Positions 1 to 7,230 of a stretch of DNA of 14,780 nt are shown piece after piece. The translations under genes and the position numbers were made by a program. The notes under the pieces are model-generated. The model did not search any database. It had not been told where the DNA came from and saw only the letters and a list, made by a program, of their open reading frames with translations. The stretch spans positions 1 to 14,780 of the forward strand of contig CAMPJH010000022.1 in assembly GCA_946886845.1 (NCBI GenBank), read 5' to 3'. Position 1 is the first letter of the stretch, and every line of letters begins with the position of its first letter. The DNA is from an uncultured Sphingomonas sp. (GTDB lineage Bacteria; Pseudomonadota; Alphaproteobacteria; Sphingomonadales; Sphingomonadaceae).

Positions 1-169
1 CGCGCTTCCCGTGTATCTGGACGTCTCGCTCCAGGCGTTCGACACCGTGTATCCCGCGGGCGGGTCGCTCAACACATCGGTCGAGGTCGGTACCGACCGC
101 CTGTTCGCCCTCGTCGGCGAACGCTGGGTCGACCTATGCCGGCTGCCCGGCGAAACGCCGGGGGCTTAA
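1..169 (+). CDS. C-terminal end of an unidentified protein (5' partial)
   Basis: An open frame enters from the left edge (first full codon at 2-4) and ends at TAA 167-169, giving the last 55 residues of a protein. It begins ALPVYLDVSL and ends RLPGETPGA. Almost every codon ends in G or C, as in the sure genes nearby, so it is very probably a real coding end and not chance. I do not recognise the family; the stretch is soluble-looking, with no membrane segment or known motif. It runs convergently into the minus-strand FAD oxidoreductase, and the two coding ends overlap by 36 bp (134-169). The upstream part lies outside the window, so no function can be assigned. Confidence 0.6.
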   Translation, partial: ALPVYLDVSLQAFDTVYPAGGSLNTSVEVGTDRLFALVGERWVDLCRLPGETPGA

Positions 170-1273
170 CGCTTCCGGCGCGACGTCGCCGAGCGGCCAG
201 GGCTTGCCGAGGATCAGCGCAGCGGTCGCCGCCGCCATCATCGGCGAGGTTTGCAGGCCGAACCCGCCCTGCCCGACCAGCCAGAAGAAACCGTTAGCCT
301 CGGCGGCGAACCCGGCGACCGGGGCACGGTCGGGAGCGAAGGTCCGAAGCCCGGCCCATTTATGGACGATCCGCTTGACCTGCATCGTCGTCCGCTGCTC
401 GATGCGGTGCGCCGCCAGCGCGACTTCGTAATCGTCCGGCTGGGCGTCGCACGGGTCGGTCGCCACCTCGTCCATCGGCGAGGCGAACAAGCGGCCCGAT
501 TCCGGCGCGAAATAGAGCTCGTCGCCGACGGTCTTGGCGAACGGCCAGCCGATAAGGTCGGACCCGTCGGGCGCATCGAAGGTGATGATCGTCCGCCGCT
601 TCGGCTCGAGCCCGAGCAGCGCGACTCCGGCCATTGCCGCGACCGCATCTCCCCACGCCCCGGCGGCATTGATTAGCACCGGGGCCGAAAAGCGTTCGCC
701 ACGCTCGGTGGTGACCTCCCAGGCGCCACCGGCGCGCCCGATGCCGTTGACCCTGGCGCCAGTGGCGAGCCGGCCGCCGTGCTGGCGGAGCTTGCGCGCA
801 TAGCCCTGCAAAAGAGCGTGCGGATCGAGCCGGATCCCGTTGCGGTCGGCGATACCCGAAACCGCCCCGCCCTCGCCGACGCGCAGCACCGGGCAGAGAT
901 CAAGCATTTCCCGCTCGCCGACTCGCTCAAGCGTCGCAAAAGGGGCGATTTCGGCGTCCAGGGCATCGAGCTCGGCCAGCTCGTCCTCGCGCGCATGAAC
1001 CAGCACCGGCATTGTCCGGCCCAGCGGTACGTCGGTGAAGCCCTCTGGCGGCTGGTCGAAGAACGGGCGGCTGGCGAGGGTCAGCGCCCTCACCAGCGGG
1101 TTGCCAAGCGCATAATGCAGCATGGTCGCGCTTCGCCCGGACGAATGGTAGCCGATCGACTCCTCGCCTTCGACCAACGTGACGTCGGCGTGTTCGCTGA
1201 GCGCGGCGGCCGCGGACAGGCCGGCAACCCCGCCGCCAACGATCAGGATGTCCGAATTCGTCGCCGTGGTCAG
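134..1273 (-). CDS. FAD-dependent D-amino-acid dehydrogenase-like protein (DAO family), probable CTG start
   Basis: A DAO-family flavoprotein expected to oxidise an amine or amino acid to the imine using FAD. The N-terminus carries the Rossmann dinucleotide motif VGGGVAGLSAA (about residues 12-22), with E35 ending the second strand. Then come GYHSSGRSA (41-49), NAAGAW (about 202-207), LGLEPKRR, WAGLRTF and GQGGFGLQTSP near the C-terminus. These motifs and their order resemble Pseudomonas D-arginine dehydrogenase DauA as I remember it; the substrate is not predictable. Length is 379 residues, normal for the family. The first ATG/GTG/TTG in frame is TTG at 1177, which would remove the FAD motif. 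Upstream the frame stays open to a TGA without any ATG, GTG or TTG. CTG at 1273-1271 overlaps the pntAA stop as CTGA, with GAGAGG 11 nt upstream, so I chose it. Sequencing error or a frameshift is the alternative. It is co-directional and probably co-transcribed with pntAA. Confidence 0.85.
   Translation of the reverse strand: MTTATNSDILIVGGGVAGLSAAAALSEHADVTLVEGEESIGYHSSGRSATMLHYALGNPLVRALTLASRPFFDQPPEGFTDVPLGRTMPVLVHAREDELAELDALDAEIAPFATLERVGEREMLDLCPVLRVGEGGAVSGIADRNGIRLDPHALLQGYARKLRQHGGRLATGARVNGIGRAGGAWEVTTERGERFSAPVLINAAGAWGDAVAAMAGVALLGLEPKRRTIITFDAPDGSDLIGWPFAKTVGDELYFAPESGRLFASPMDEVATDPCDAQPDDYEVALAAHRIEQRTTMQVKRIVHKWAGLRTFAPDRAPVAGFAAEANGFFWLVGQGGFGLQTSPMMAAATAALILGKPWPLGDVAPEALSPRRFAGQPA
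146..162. repeat. short perfect inverted repeat in overlapping convergent gene ends
   Basis: CCCGGCG, AAA, CGCCGGG forms a 7-bp GC stem with a 3-nt loop. It sits inside both coding ends where the convergent genes overlap. No T-run follows on either strand, so an intrinsic terminator is possible but not well supported; in DNA this GC-rich, short stems also arise by chance. Confidence 0.3.
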
Positions 1274-2400
1274 CCCTTCGCCAGCCTCTCGCTGACGACC
1301 TTTCCGTCCTTGGTCAGGCGGATCGCCTGGACGATCTCGTCGTCATCCGGAAGCTCGGGCGCGTTCTTATCCTTGTCCCAGAAAGCGCTGAGGAAATTGT
1401 ACAAATTGCGCGCGAATAGCGCCGAAGTGTCGGCCGCGAGGCCGCGCGGGAGGTCGCTCGCGCCGATGACCCTGACGCCATGCTTTTCGACCGTCCGGCC
1501 GGCGATCGTTCCTTCGACATTGCCGCCGGCGGCGGCGGCGAGGTCGACGACGACGCTCCCGCGCCGCATCGTCGCCAACTGCTTGTCGCTTATCAGGCGC
1601 GGTGCCGGCTTGCCGGGGATCAGCGCGGTGGTGATGACGATGTCCTGCTTAGCGATATGGTCGGACACCAGTGCCGCCTGGGCCTTGCGATACTCGTCCG
1701 ACATTTCGGTGGCGTAGCCGCCGGCCCCCTCGCCTTCGATTCCGGCCACGGTCTCGACGAAAATCGGCTTGGCGCCCAGCGACTGGATCTGCTCCCGCGT
1801 CGCCGAGCGGACGTCGGTGGCGCTAACCTGGGCGCCGAGCCGCTTGGCGGTGGCGATCGCCTGCAGCCCTGCGACTCCGACGCCCATGACGAAAACCTTG
1901 GCGGGGCTGATCGTCCCGGCGGCGGTCATCATCATCGGAAAGGCGCGGCCATAGGCGGACGCGGCGTCGATCACCGCTTTATAGCCGGCAAGGTTCGACT
2001 GCGACGACAAGATGTCCATCGACTGGGCGCGGGTGATCCGAGGCATCCATTCCATCGCCAGCGCCTCCAGCCCCGCCTTGGCATAGGCGTCGATGGCATC
2101 ACCGCGGTTGAGCGGATCGAGCGCTCCGACCAGGATCGCGCCTTTGGGCGCATCCTTGAGCGTGTCGGCATCGGGCCCGTTGATGCACAGCATGATTCCG
2201 GCGCCGGACAGGGCCTGCTTCCTGGAGCCGATCGTCGCACCGGCTGCCTCGAAATCGGAATCGGCGATCGAAGCGCTGGCCCCCGCACCCTTCTCAATCG
2301 CAACTTCGGCGCCGAGCGCGGTGAATTTCTTCACCGTCTCCGGAATCGCGGCGCAACGGGTCTCTCCCGGTGCATTTTCCTTCAGGACTGCGATTTTCAC
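1270..2400 (-). CDS. pntAA: NAD(P) transhydrogenase subunit alpha part 1 (PntAA)
   Basis: The soluble NAD(H)-binding domain I of the proton-translocating transhydrogenase, which passes hydride between NADH and NADP+ at the inner membrane. The 376-residue length fits the split three-subunit form, as in Rhodospirillum rubrum, rather than the fused PntA of E. coli. Visible family features are the RQD loop (R121, Q126, D129 within RITRAQSMD), the Rossmann turn GVGVAGLQA (173-181), the mobile loop GGYATEMSDEY (227-237), and GSVVVDLAAAAGG (281-293). There is no membrane segment, as expected. ATG 2400 lies 15 nt after the upstream microprotein stop, so the two are probably one transcript. What is odd is the downstream side: the membrane subunits PntAB and PntB, usually next in line, are replaced by a FAD oxidoreductase. 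Alanine dehydrogenase is related but fits less well because of the transhydrogenase-type mobile loop. Confidence 0.95.
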   Translation of the reverse strand: MKIAVLKENAPGETRCAAIPETVKKFTALGAEVAIEKGAGASASIADSDFEAAGATIGSRKQALSGAGIMLCINGPDADTLKDAPKGAILVGALDPLNRGDAIDAYAKAGLEALAMEWMPRITRAQSMDILSSQSNLAGYKAVIDAASAYGRAFPMMMTAAGTISPAKVFVMGVGVAGLQAIATAKRLGAQVSATDVRSATREQIQSLGAKPIFVETVAGIEGEGAGGYATEMSDEYRKAQAALVSDHIAKQDIVITTALIPGKPAPRLISDKQLATMRRGSVVVDLAAAAGGNVEGTIAGRTVEKHGVRVIGASDLPRGLAADTSALFARNLYNFLSAFWDKDKNAPELPDDDEIVQAIRLTKDGKVVSERLAKG

Positions 2401-2415
2401 GAGCGCTGCGCGGGC

Positions 2416-2568
2416 CTAGGCGATGAGCAGCAGGACGATGAAGGCGGTGATCAGCGCAATTACCGCTCCCCATTTGAGCAGCCGAGTAAAGCTCGCATAG
2501 TCGTGGACGTGCTTTGCCATCTCTGGAGTGCCGGGATGGGTCAAAATCTGTTCTTCGTCGTCCGCCAT
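2416..2568 (-). CDS. 50-residue membrane protein, aa3-type cytochrome oxidase subunit IV family (PF07835-like)
   Basis: A 50-residue protein. The N-terminal half is polar and acidic (MADDEEQILT), followed by HVHDYASF and LLKWG. A single membrane helix then runs from about residue 33 to the end (AVIALITAFIVLLLIA). This layout matches the small bacterial aa3-type oxidase subunit IV family, as I recognise it from the polar head, the F-x(4)-KWG junction and the terminal helix. The start is well set: ATG 2568 is preceded by AAAGGGA 8-9 nt upstream. The gene is transcribed first, 15 nt ahead of pntAA. No cytochrome oxidase gene is present here, so the name reflects family membership only. A role with the transhydrogenase is equally open. 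Confidence 0.85.
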   Translation of the reverse strand: MADDEEQILTHPGTPEMAKHVHDYASFTRLLKWGAVIALITAFIVLLLIA

Positions 2569-2693
2569 GAGTCTTCCCTTTGGCTTCGTGTGGTGGCGTG
2601 CATAACAAGCCGCTGGCGCGCGCCCAAGAGCGAATGCGCCGCCTTAAGCCCGCCTTTACCCCTTGCGAGTAGAGGCAGAGGGCGAGGTGCACC
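2569..2693. promoter_or_regulatory. divergent intergenic region between microprotein/pntAA and the NtrC-like regulator
   Basis: This 125-bp gap separates two divergent transcripts, so it must hold promoters for both, or their 5' leaders. I see ribosome-binding sites at both ends: GAGG 6 nt before ATG 2694 on plus, and AAAGGGA before ATG 2568 on minus. A GANTC site (GAGTC, 2569-2573) touches the minus start. I cannot pick out a convincing -35/-10 pair or a sigma-54 GG-N10-GC element. Confidence 0.45.
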
Positions 2694-4130
2694 ATGCCCA
2701 ACGAGCCGATCCGATCGCTGCTTCTGATCGACGCCGATCCCGCGGAGCGGCGGCGTATCGCCGCGATTGCGTCGCGAGCCGGCTGGACCGTGGTTGGTGC
2801 CGACGGGTTGGAAACCGCCATCGCTTTGCTTCGCGGCCCCTATGGGCCGGAAGTGCGCGTCGCGCTGCTCGGCAATTGGGACCCGGACGCGGCGGGGGCG
2901 CTGATCGACTCGCTTCGTGCCTGCCATCCGGGCCTGCCGGTGCTGGTCGTCGCCGACACCGATTCTCTGCCGATGGCGGCGGATGCAATCCGCGCCGGGG
3001 CGACCGACTTCCTCGGCCGGCCGGTCGCGCCCGAACGGCTGCTCGAGGCGCTTGCCGCCGCCGCCGACCGCCGCCGGCCGACCGGCGAGCTCACGCCGGT
3101 AGCCGAGAAGCTGGCGCCGGCCCTGTCGCTCGACCAACTAGTTGGCGCCACGCCGGAATTCCGGTCCTCGCTGGCGGTTGCGGCAAAGGCGGCCCGTAAC
3201 CGGCTTCCGATCCTGATCGTCGGCGAGCCCGGAACCGGCAAGGAAACCTTTGCCCGGGCGATTCACTCGGCAAGCCTGCGGTCGCGCTCGCCGCTGATTG
3301 CCTTCGGCTGCAAGAGCGTCGCGGCGAACGTCGTCGACAGCGAGCTGTTTGGGCACGAGGCCGGCGCCTTCCCCGGGGCCTTCTCCGCCAAGGACGGCAT
3401 GCTGCTGCAGGCCAGCGGTGGGACGCTGCTTCTCGACGACGTCACCGCCCTTCCGGCGAACACCCAGGAAGCTCTCGACCGGACGCTCGCCACCGGCGAG
3501 GTCCGTCCGCTGGGCTGCAACGGCAGCCATTCGATCGACGTCCGCCTGATCGCGACCTCGAGCCGACCGTTGTCCGACGAATTCAACCCGCTGCTGCGCG
3601 AGCGGCTGGAAAATACGATCGTCATGCTTGCCCCGCTCAGGGAGCGGAGCAGCGATATTCCCGCCCTCGCCCGTCACTTGCTCGCCCGGTTCGCCGAGCA
3701 GCAGCTGATCAAGCCGCTGACCATCGACAATGGCGCGCTGACGGTGCTGATGCGCTACGGCTGGCCGGGCAACGTCCGCCAGCTGGCGAGCGTGCTGCTC
3801 CGCGCCGGGCTGCAACGCGACGGCGGGTCGCTGACGGTCGAGGATTTCCCGCATATCGCCACGCAGTCGCGCTTCTCGGCGCGGGCGAGCGACGTCGTTC
3901 CGAGGATGACCCAACATTCGACCGACGCGGCCGTCAACGGCGTCGGCGCGGTCACCATCTTCGACGACGACGGCCACATCCGCCCGCTCGACGAGATCGA
4001 GGCCGACCTGATCCGGCTGGCGATCGGCCATTATCGCGGCCGCATGACCGAGGTCGCCAAGCGCCTCGGCATCGGCCGCTCGACGCTTTACCGGAAGCTT
4101 AGCGACATCGGCATCGACACGGCGGCCTAG
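2694..4130 (+). CDS. NtrC-type AAA+ regulator with degenerate receiver and GAFPGA in place of GAFTGA
   Basis: A 478-residue protein with the NtrC layout: receiver-like domain (about 5-122), AAA+ domain (about 148-385) and Fis-type helix-turn-helix (about 437-474, ending GIGRSTLYRKL). The AAA+ core keeps Walker A GEPGTGKE (177-184), a Walker B-like LLLDD (246-250), a probable arginine finger at R304, PLRER (314-318) and GWPGNVRQL (356-364). Two functional sites are altered. The sigma-54 contact loop reads GAFPGA (224-229) instead of GAFTGA, and the second Walker B acid is D instead of E. In the receiver, the phospho-acceptor position aligns with G60 (LLGNWDP) and the conserved lysine is R109 (FLGRP). 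So it probably does not use phosphorylation, and may not activate sigma-54 promoters in the usual way. ATG 2694 follows GAGG at good spacing. Targets are unknown. Confidence 0.9.
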   Translation: MPNEPIRSLLLIDADPAERRRIAAIASRAGWTVVGADGLETAIALLRGPYGPEVRVALLGNWDPDAAGALIDSLRACHPGLPVLVVADTDSLPMAADAIRAGATDFLGRPVAPERLLEALAAAADRRRPTGELTPVAEKLAPALSLDQLVGATPEFRSSLAVAAKAARNRLPILIVGEPGTGKETFARAIHSASLRSRSPLIAFGCKSVAANVVDSELFGHEAGAFPGAFSAKDGMLLQASGGTLLLDDVTALPANTQEALDRTLATGEVRPLGCNGSHSIDVRLIATSSRPLSDEFNPLLRERLENTIVMLAPLRERSSDIPALARHLLARFAEQQLIKPLTIDNGALTVLMRYGWPGNVRQLASVLLRAGLQRDGGSLTVEDFPHIATQSRFSARASDVVPRMTQHSTDAAVNGVGAVTIFDDDGHIRPLDEIEADLIRLAIGHYRGRMTEVAKRLGIGRSTLYRKLSDIGIDTAA

Positions 4131-5197
4131 CCGCGCGGCGTCAGCGCCTGGTCGCGCAGGCCGCGCCAGACCTTCAGCGCCTGAACAGTCTCGGGAATGT
4201 CATGGACCCGAACGATCTGCGCGCCCTGCTCGACTGCCTTCAGAGCGAAAGCGATGCTCCCGCCGAGCCGCTGGTCGGCAGGCGCTTCGTTCGACAGTGC
4301 GCCGATCGTCCGCTTGCGGCTGGCGCCGACGACAATCGGGCAGCCCAGCGAATGGAACAGCGCAAGGTTGTTCATCAGCTCGAGATTGTGGGCGACGGTC
4401 TTGCCGAAGCCGAAACCGATATCGACCAGGATCCGGGAGCGGTCGATGCCGGCGGCTTCTGCGGCGGCGATCCGCTCCTCGAGCCACAGATAGACCTCGA
4501 CGACCACATCGCCGTAGCGCGGGCTGTCCTGCATGGTTTCCGGGCTGCCCTGGTGATGCATCAGCACCACCGGGACGCCGGCCGCCGCGATTGCCTCCGC
4601 GGAGCGCGGATCGAAAGTCAGCGCCGACACGTCGTTGATCATCCGCGCCCCGGCGGCGACCGCCGCCGTCATGACGTCAGCCTTGCGGGTATCGACCGAG
4701 ACCGCCGCACCGCTCGCCGCGAGCTGCCGGATAATCGGCACGACCCGCTCGATCTCGTCGCCCTCCCACACCGGGGTTGCTCCCGGCCTGGTCGATTCGC
4801 CGCCGACGTCGATGATTGCCGCGCCTTGCTCGCTCATCCGCGCGCCGGCGGCCGCGGCCTCGGCGGAATCGGCGAATTGCCCGCCGTCGGAGAAACTGTC
4901 GGGGGTGGCGTTGACGATCCCCATCACCTGCGGCTGGTCGAGGCGGATGGTGCGCTCGCCAAGCGCGAGTGGCGCTCTTGAGCCCGTCAGGCGCTCCCAG
5001 AGCGCTGAGAGTTCTTCATTGAAACGTTTCTCAATATCCTGAACTGCAACGAGTTCGGTCGTCGAGCGCTTGTTCGCATCGATGCCAATCAGCTCGACCG
5101 CCGAGAACCATGTCAGACCGCCGGCGAGGCGGGCGACCTTGCCATCATGGCCGAACGGGGAATCGACGAAGCCGGTCGGGCGGATGAGCGTAGGCAT
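4127..5197 (-). CDS. folP: dihydropteroate synthase with N-terminal extension
   Basis: Joins 6-hydroxymethyl-dihydropterin pyrophosphate to p-aminobenzoate to give dihydropteroate, in cytoplasmic folate synthesis; it is the sulfonamide target. Of 356 residues, the DHPS barrel covers about 88-350. Visible motifs are MGIVNATPDSFSDGG (92-106), ESTRPGA (134-140), SVDTRK (167-172), INDVSA (187-192), IGFGFGKT (260-267), GASRKRTIG (291-299) and RVHDI (330-334). Two usual residues differ: the second V in NVTPDSF is A, and P in DPGFGFGK is I (I260). About 85 residues precede the barrel, more than in E. coli FolP, and resemble nothing I can name. ATG 5197 is preferred to an upstream start at 5374, which would overlap ccrM by 170 bp and encode arginine-rich shadow sequence. 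The gene follows ccrM by 7 bp. Its TAG shares a CTAG palindrome with the stop of the convergent regulator. Confidence 0.95.
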   Translation of the reverse strand: MPTLIRPTGFVDSPFGHDGKVARLAGGLTWFSAVELIGIDANKRSTTELVAVQDIEKRFNEELSALWERLTGSRAPLALGERTIRLDQPQVMGIVNATPDSFSDGGQFADSAEAAAAGARMSEQGAAIIDVGGESTRPGATPVWEGDEIERVVPIIRQLAASGAAVSVDTRKADVMTAAVAAGARMINDVSALTFDPRSAEAIAAAGVPVVLMHHQGSPETMQDSPRYGDVVVEVYLWLEERIAAAEAAGIDRSRILVDIGFGFGKTVAHNLELMNNLALFHSLGCPIVVGASRKRTIGALSNEAPADQRLGGSIAFALKAVEQGAQIVRVHDIPETVQALKVWRGLRDQALTPRG

Positions 5198-5204
5198 CGC
5201 CCCG

Positions 5205-6398
<1,194 letters not shown>

Positions 6399-6430
6399 CC
6401 CGCTTCGAGCGCGGCTGCGTAGCAAAATCG

Positions 6431-7168
6431 CTAGATGGGCGTGATCGGCGGCAGCTTCGCCACAACATGTTGAGTCTGTGTCGCCTGGACGGACTCAACC
6501 GCTGGTGGGTGTGGCGCAAAGGACTCGCCTTGCGGCATTTCGATCATCTCCAGCTCCGGCTGGGCATGGCCGAGCTCGATCGCCCGGATCGGGGCGAAGC
6601 TGCGCCGATGCAACGGCGTCAGGCCAAGAGCTCGCAAGCCTCGGTAGTGCTCGGGCGTCCCGTAGCCGCGGTTGGTCTCCCAGCCATAGCCCGGATATTC
6701 GGACGCCCATTCGGCCATCATCCGGTCGCGGGTGACCTTGGCGATAATCGAGGCGGCGGCGATCGACCGGCACTTGGCGTCACCGTTGACGACCGCCTTC
6801 GATGGCCGCTGCCAGCGCGGGGTCGCATTGCCGTCGACCAGCACCCAGGCCGGCTCGATCCCAAGCGCCTCGACCGCCCGGGTCATCGCCAGCATTCGCG
6901 CCCAATAGATGTTGATCGTGTCGATTTCCTCGACGCTGGCAACGCCGACGCCCCAGGCGGCGACCTTGACCAGCTTGGCGTAGAGCGCCTCGCGGGTTTC
7001 GAGCGGCAGGTTCTTCGAATCGTCGATGCCGCGCGGGAATTTGTCGCGGTCGAGGATGATCGCCGCAGCGACCACCGGCCCGGCCAGCGGCGCGCAGCCG
7101 GCCTCGTCGACCCCGGCGAGCGGCTCGGGATAACCGATTTCGAGCTTGAAGCACGGGCGGCGGGCCAT
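6431..7168 (-). CDS. rnhB: ribonuclease HII with altered GRG motif
   Basis: Cuts RNA in RNA/DNA hybrids and starts removal of single ribonucleotides from DNA. The 245 residues show the acidic catalytic set: D21-E22 in GVDEAG, D112 in LVDGN and D148 in TRD. They also show NGDAKCRSIAAASIIAKV (128-145), GYGTPEH (168-174) and HRRSFAPIR (187-195). After DEAG the usual GRG reads G24-C25-A26 before PLAGPVV. In studied RNases HII that loop touches the ribose 2'-OH, so this change may matter. About 45 residues after the catalytic domain (200-245) form a polar, P/Q/E-rich tail without recognised motifs. ATG 7168 is used; no strong ribosome-binding site is visible, but a GANTC site (7170-7174) sits just before it. 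The gene lies between thiD-VOC (62-bp gap) and ccrM, on the same strand. Confidence 0.95.
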   Translation of the reverse strand: MARRPCFKLEIGYPEPLAGVDEAGCAPLAGPVVAAAIILDRDKFPRGIDDSKNLPLETREALYAKLVKVAAWGVGVASVEEIDTINIYWARMLAMTRAVEALGIEPAWVLVDGNATPRWQRPSKAVVNGDAKCRSIAAASIIAKVTRDRMMAEWASEYPGYGWETNRGYGTPEHYRGLRALGLTPLHRRSFAPIRAIELGHAQPELEMIEMPQGESFAPHPPAVESVQATQTQHVVAKLPPITPI

Positions 7169-7230
7169 CGAGTCGCAAGCCTATGGGCGGATTGGCGCCG
7201 CCTCCAGTAGGTGCATGAAATTTTTGTGGA

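Noticed and set aside
1270..1350. Programmed frameshift fusing PntAA to the FAD oxidoreductase
   Set aside because: The downstream frame is open for only about 30 codons before the pntAA stop, with no slippery heptamer or clear stem; a CTG start is the simpler reading.
1480..2727. 415-codon plus-strand frame across pntAA and the microprotein
   Set aside because: Antisense shadow of pntAA; low-complexity D/R/G/H composition, no domain, and it runs into the regulator's promoter and start.
7198..7217. Tiny 11-codon frame (MHLLEAAPIRP) in the thiD-rnhB gap as a leader peptide
   Set aside because: Too short to tell from chance, no ribosome-binding site, no attenuator-like stems; the 62-bp gap shows nothing else convincing.
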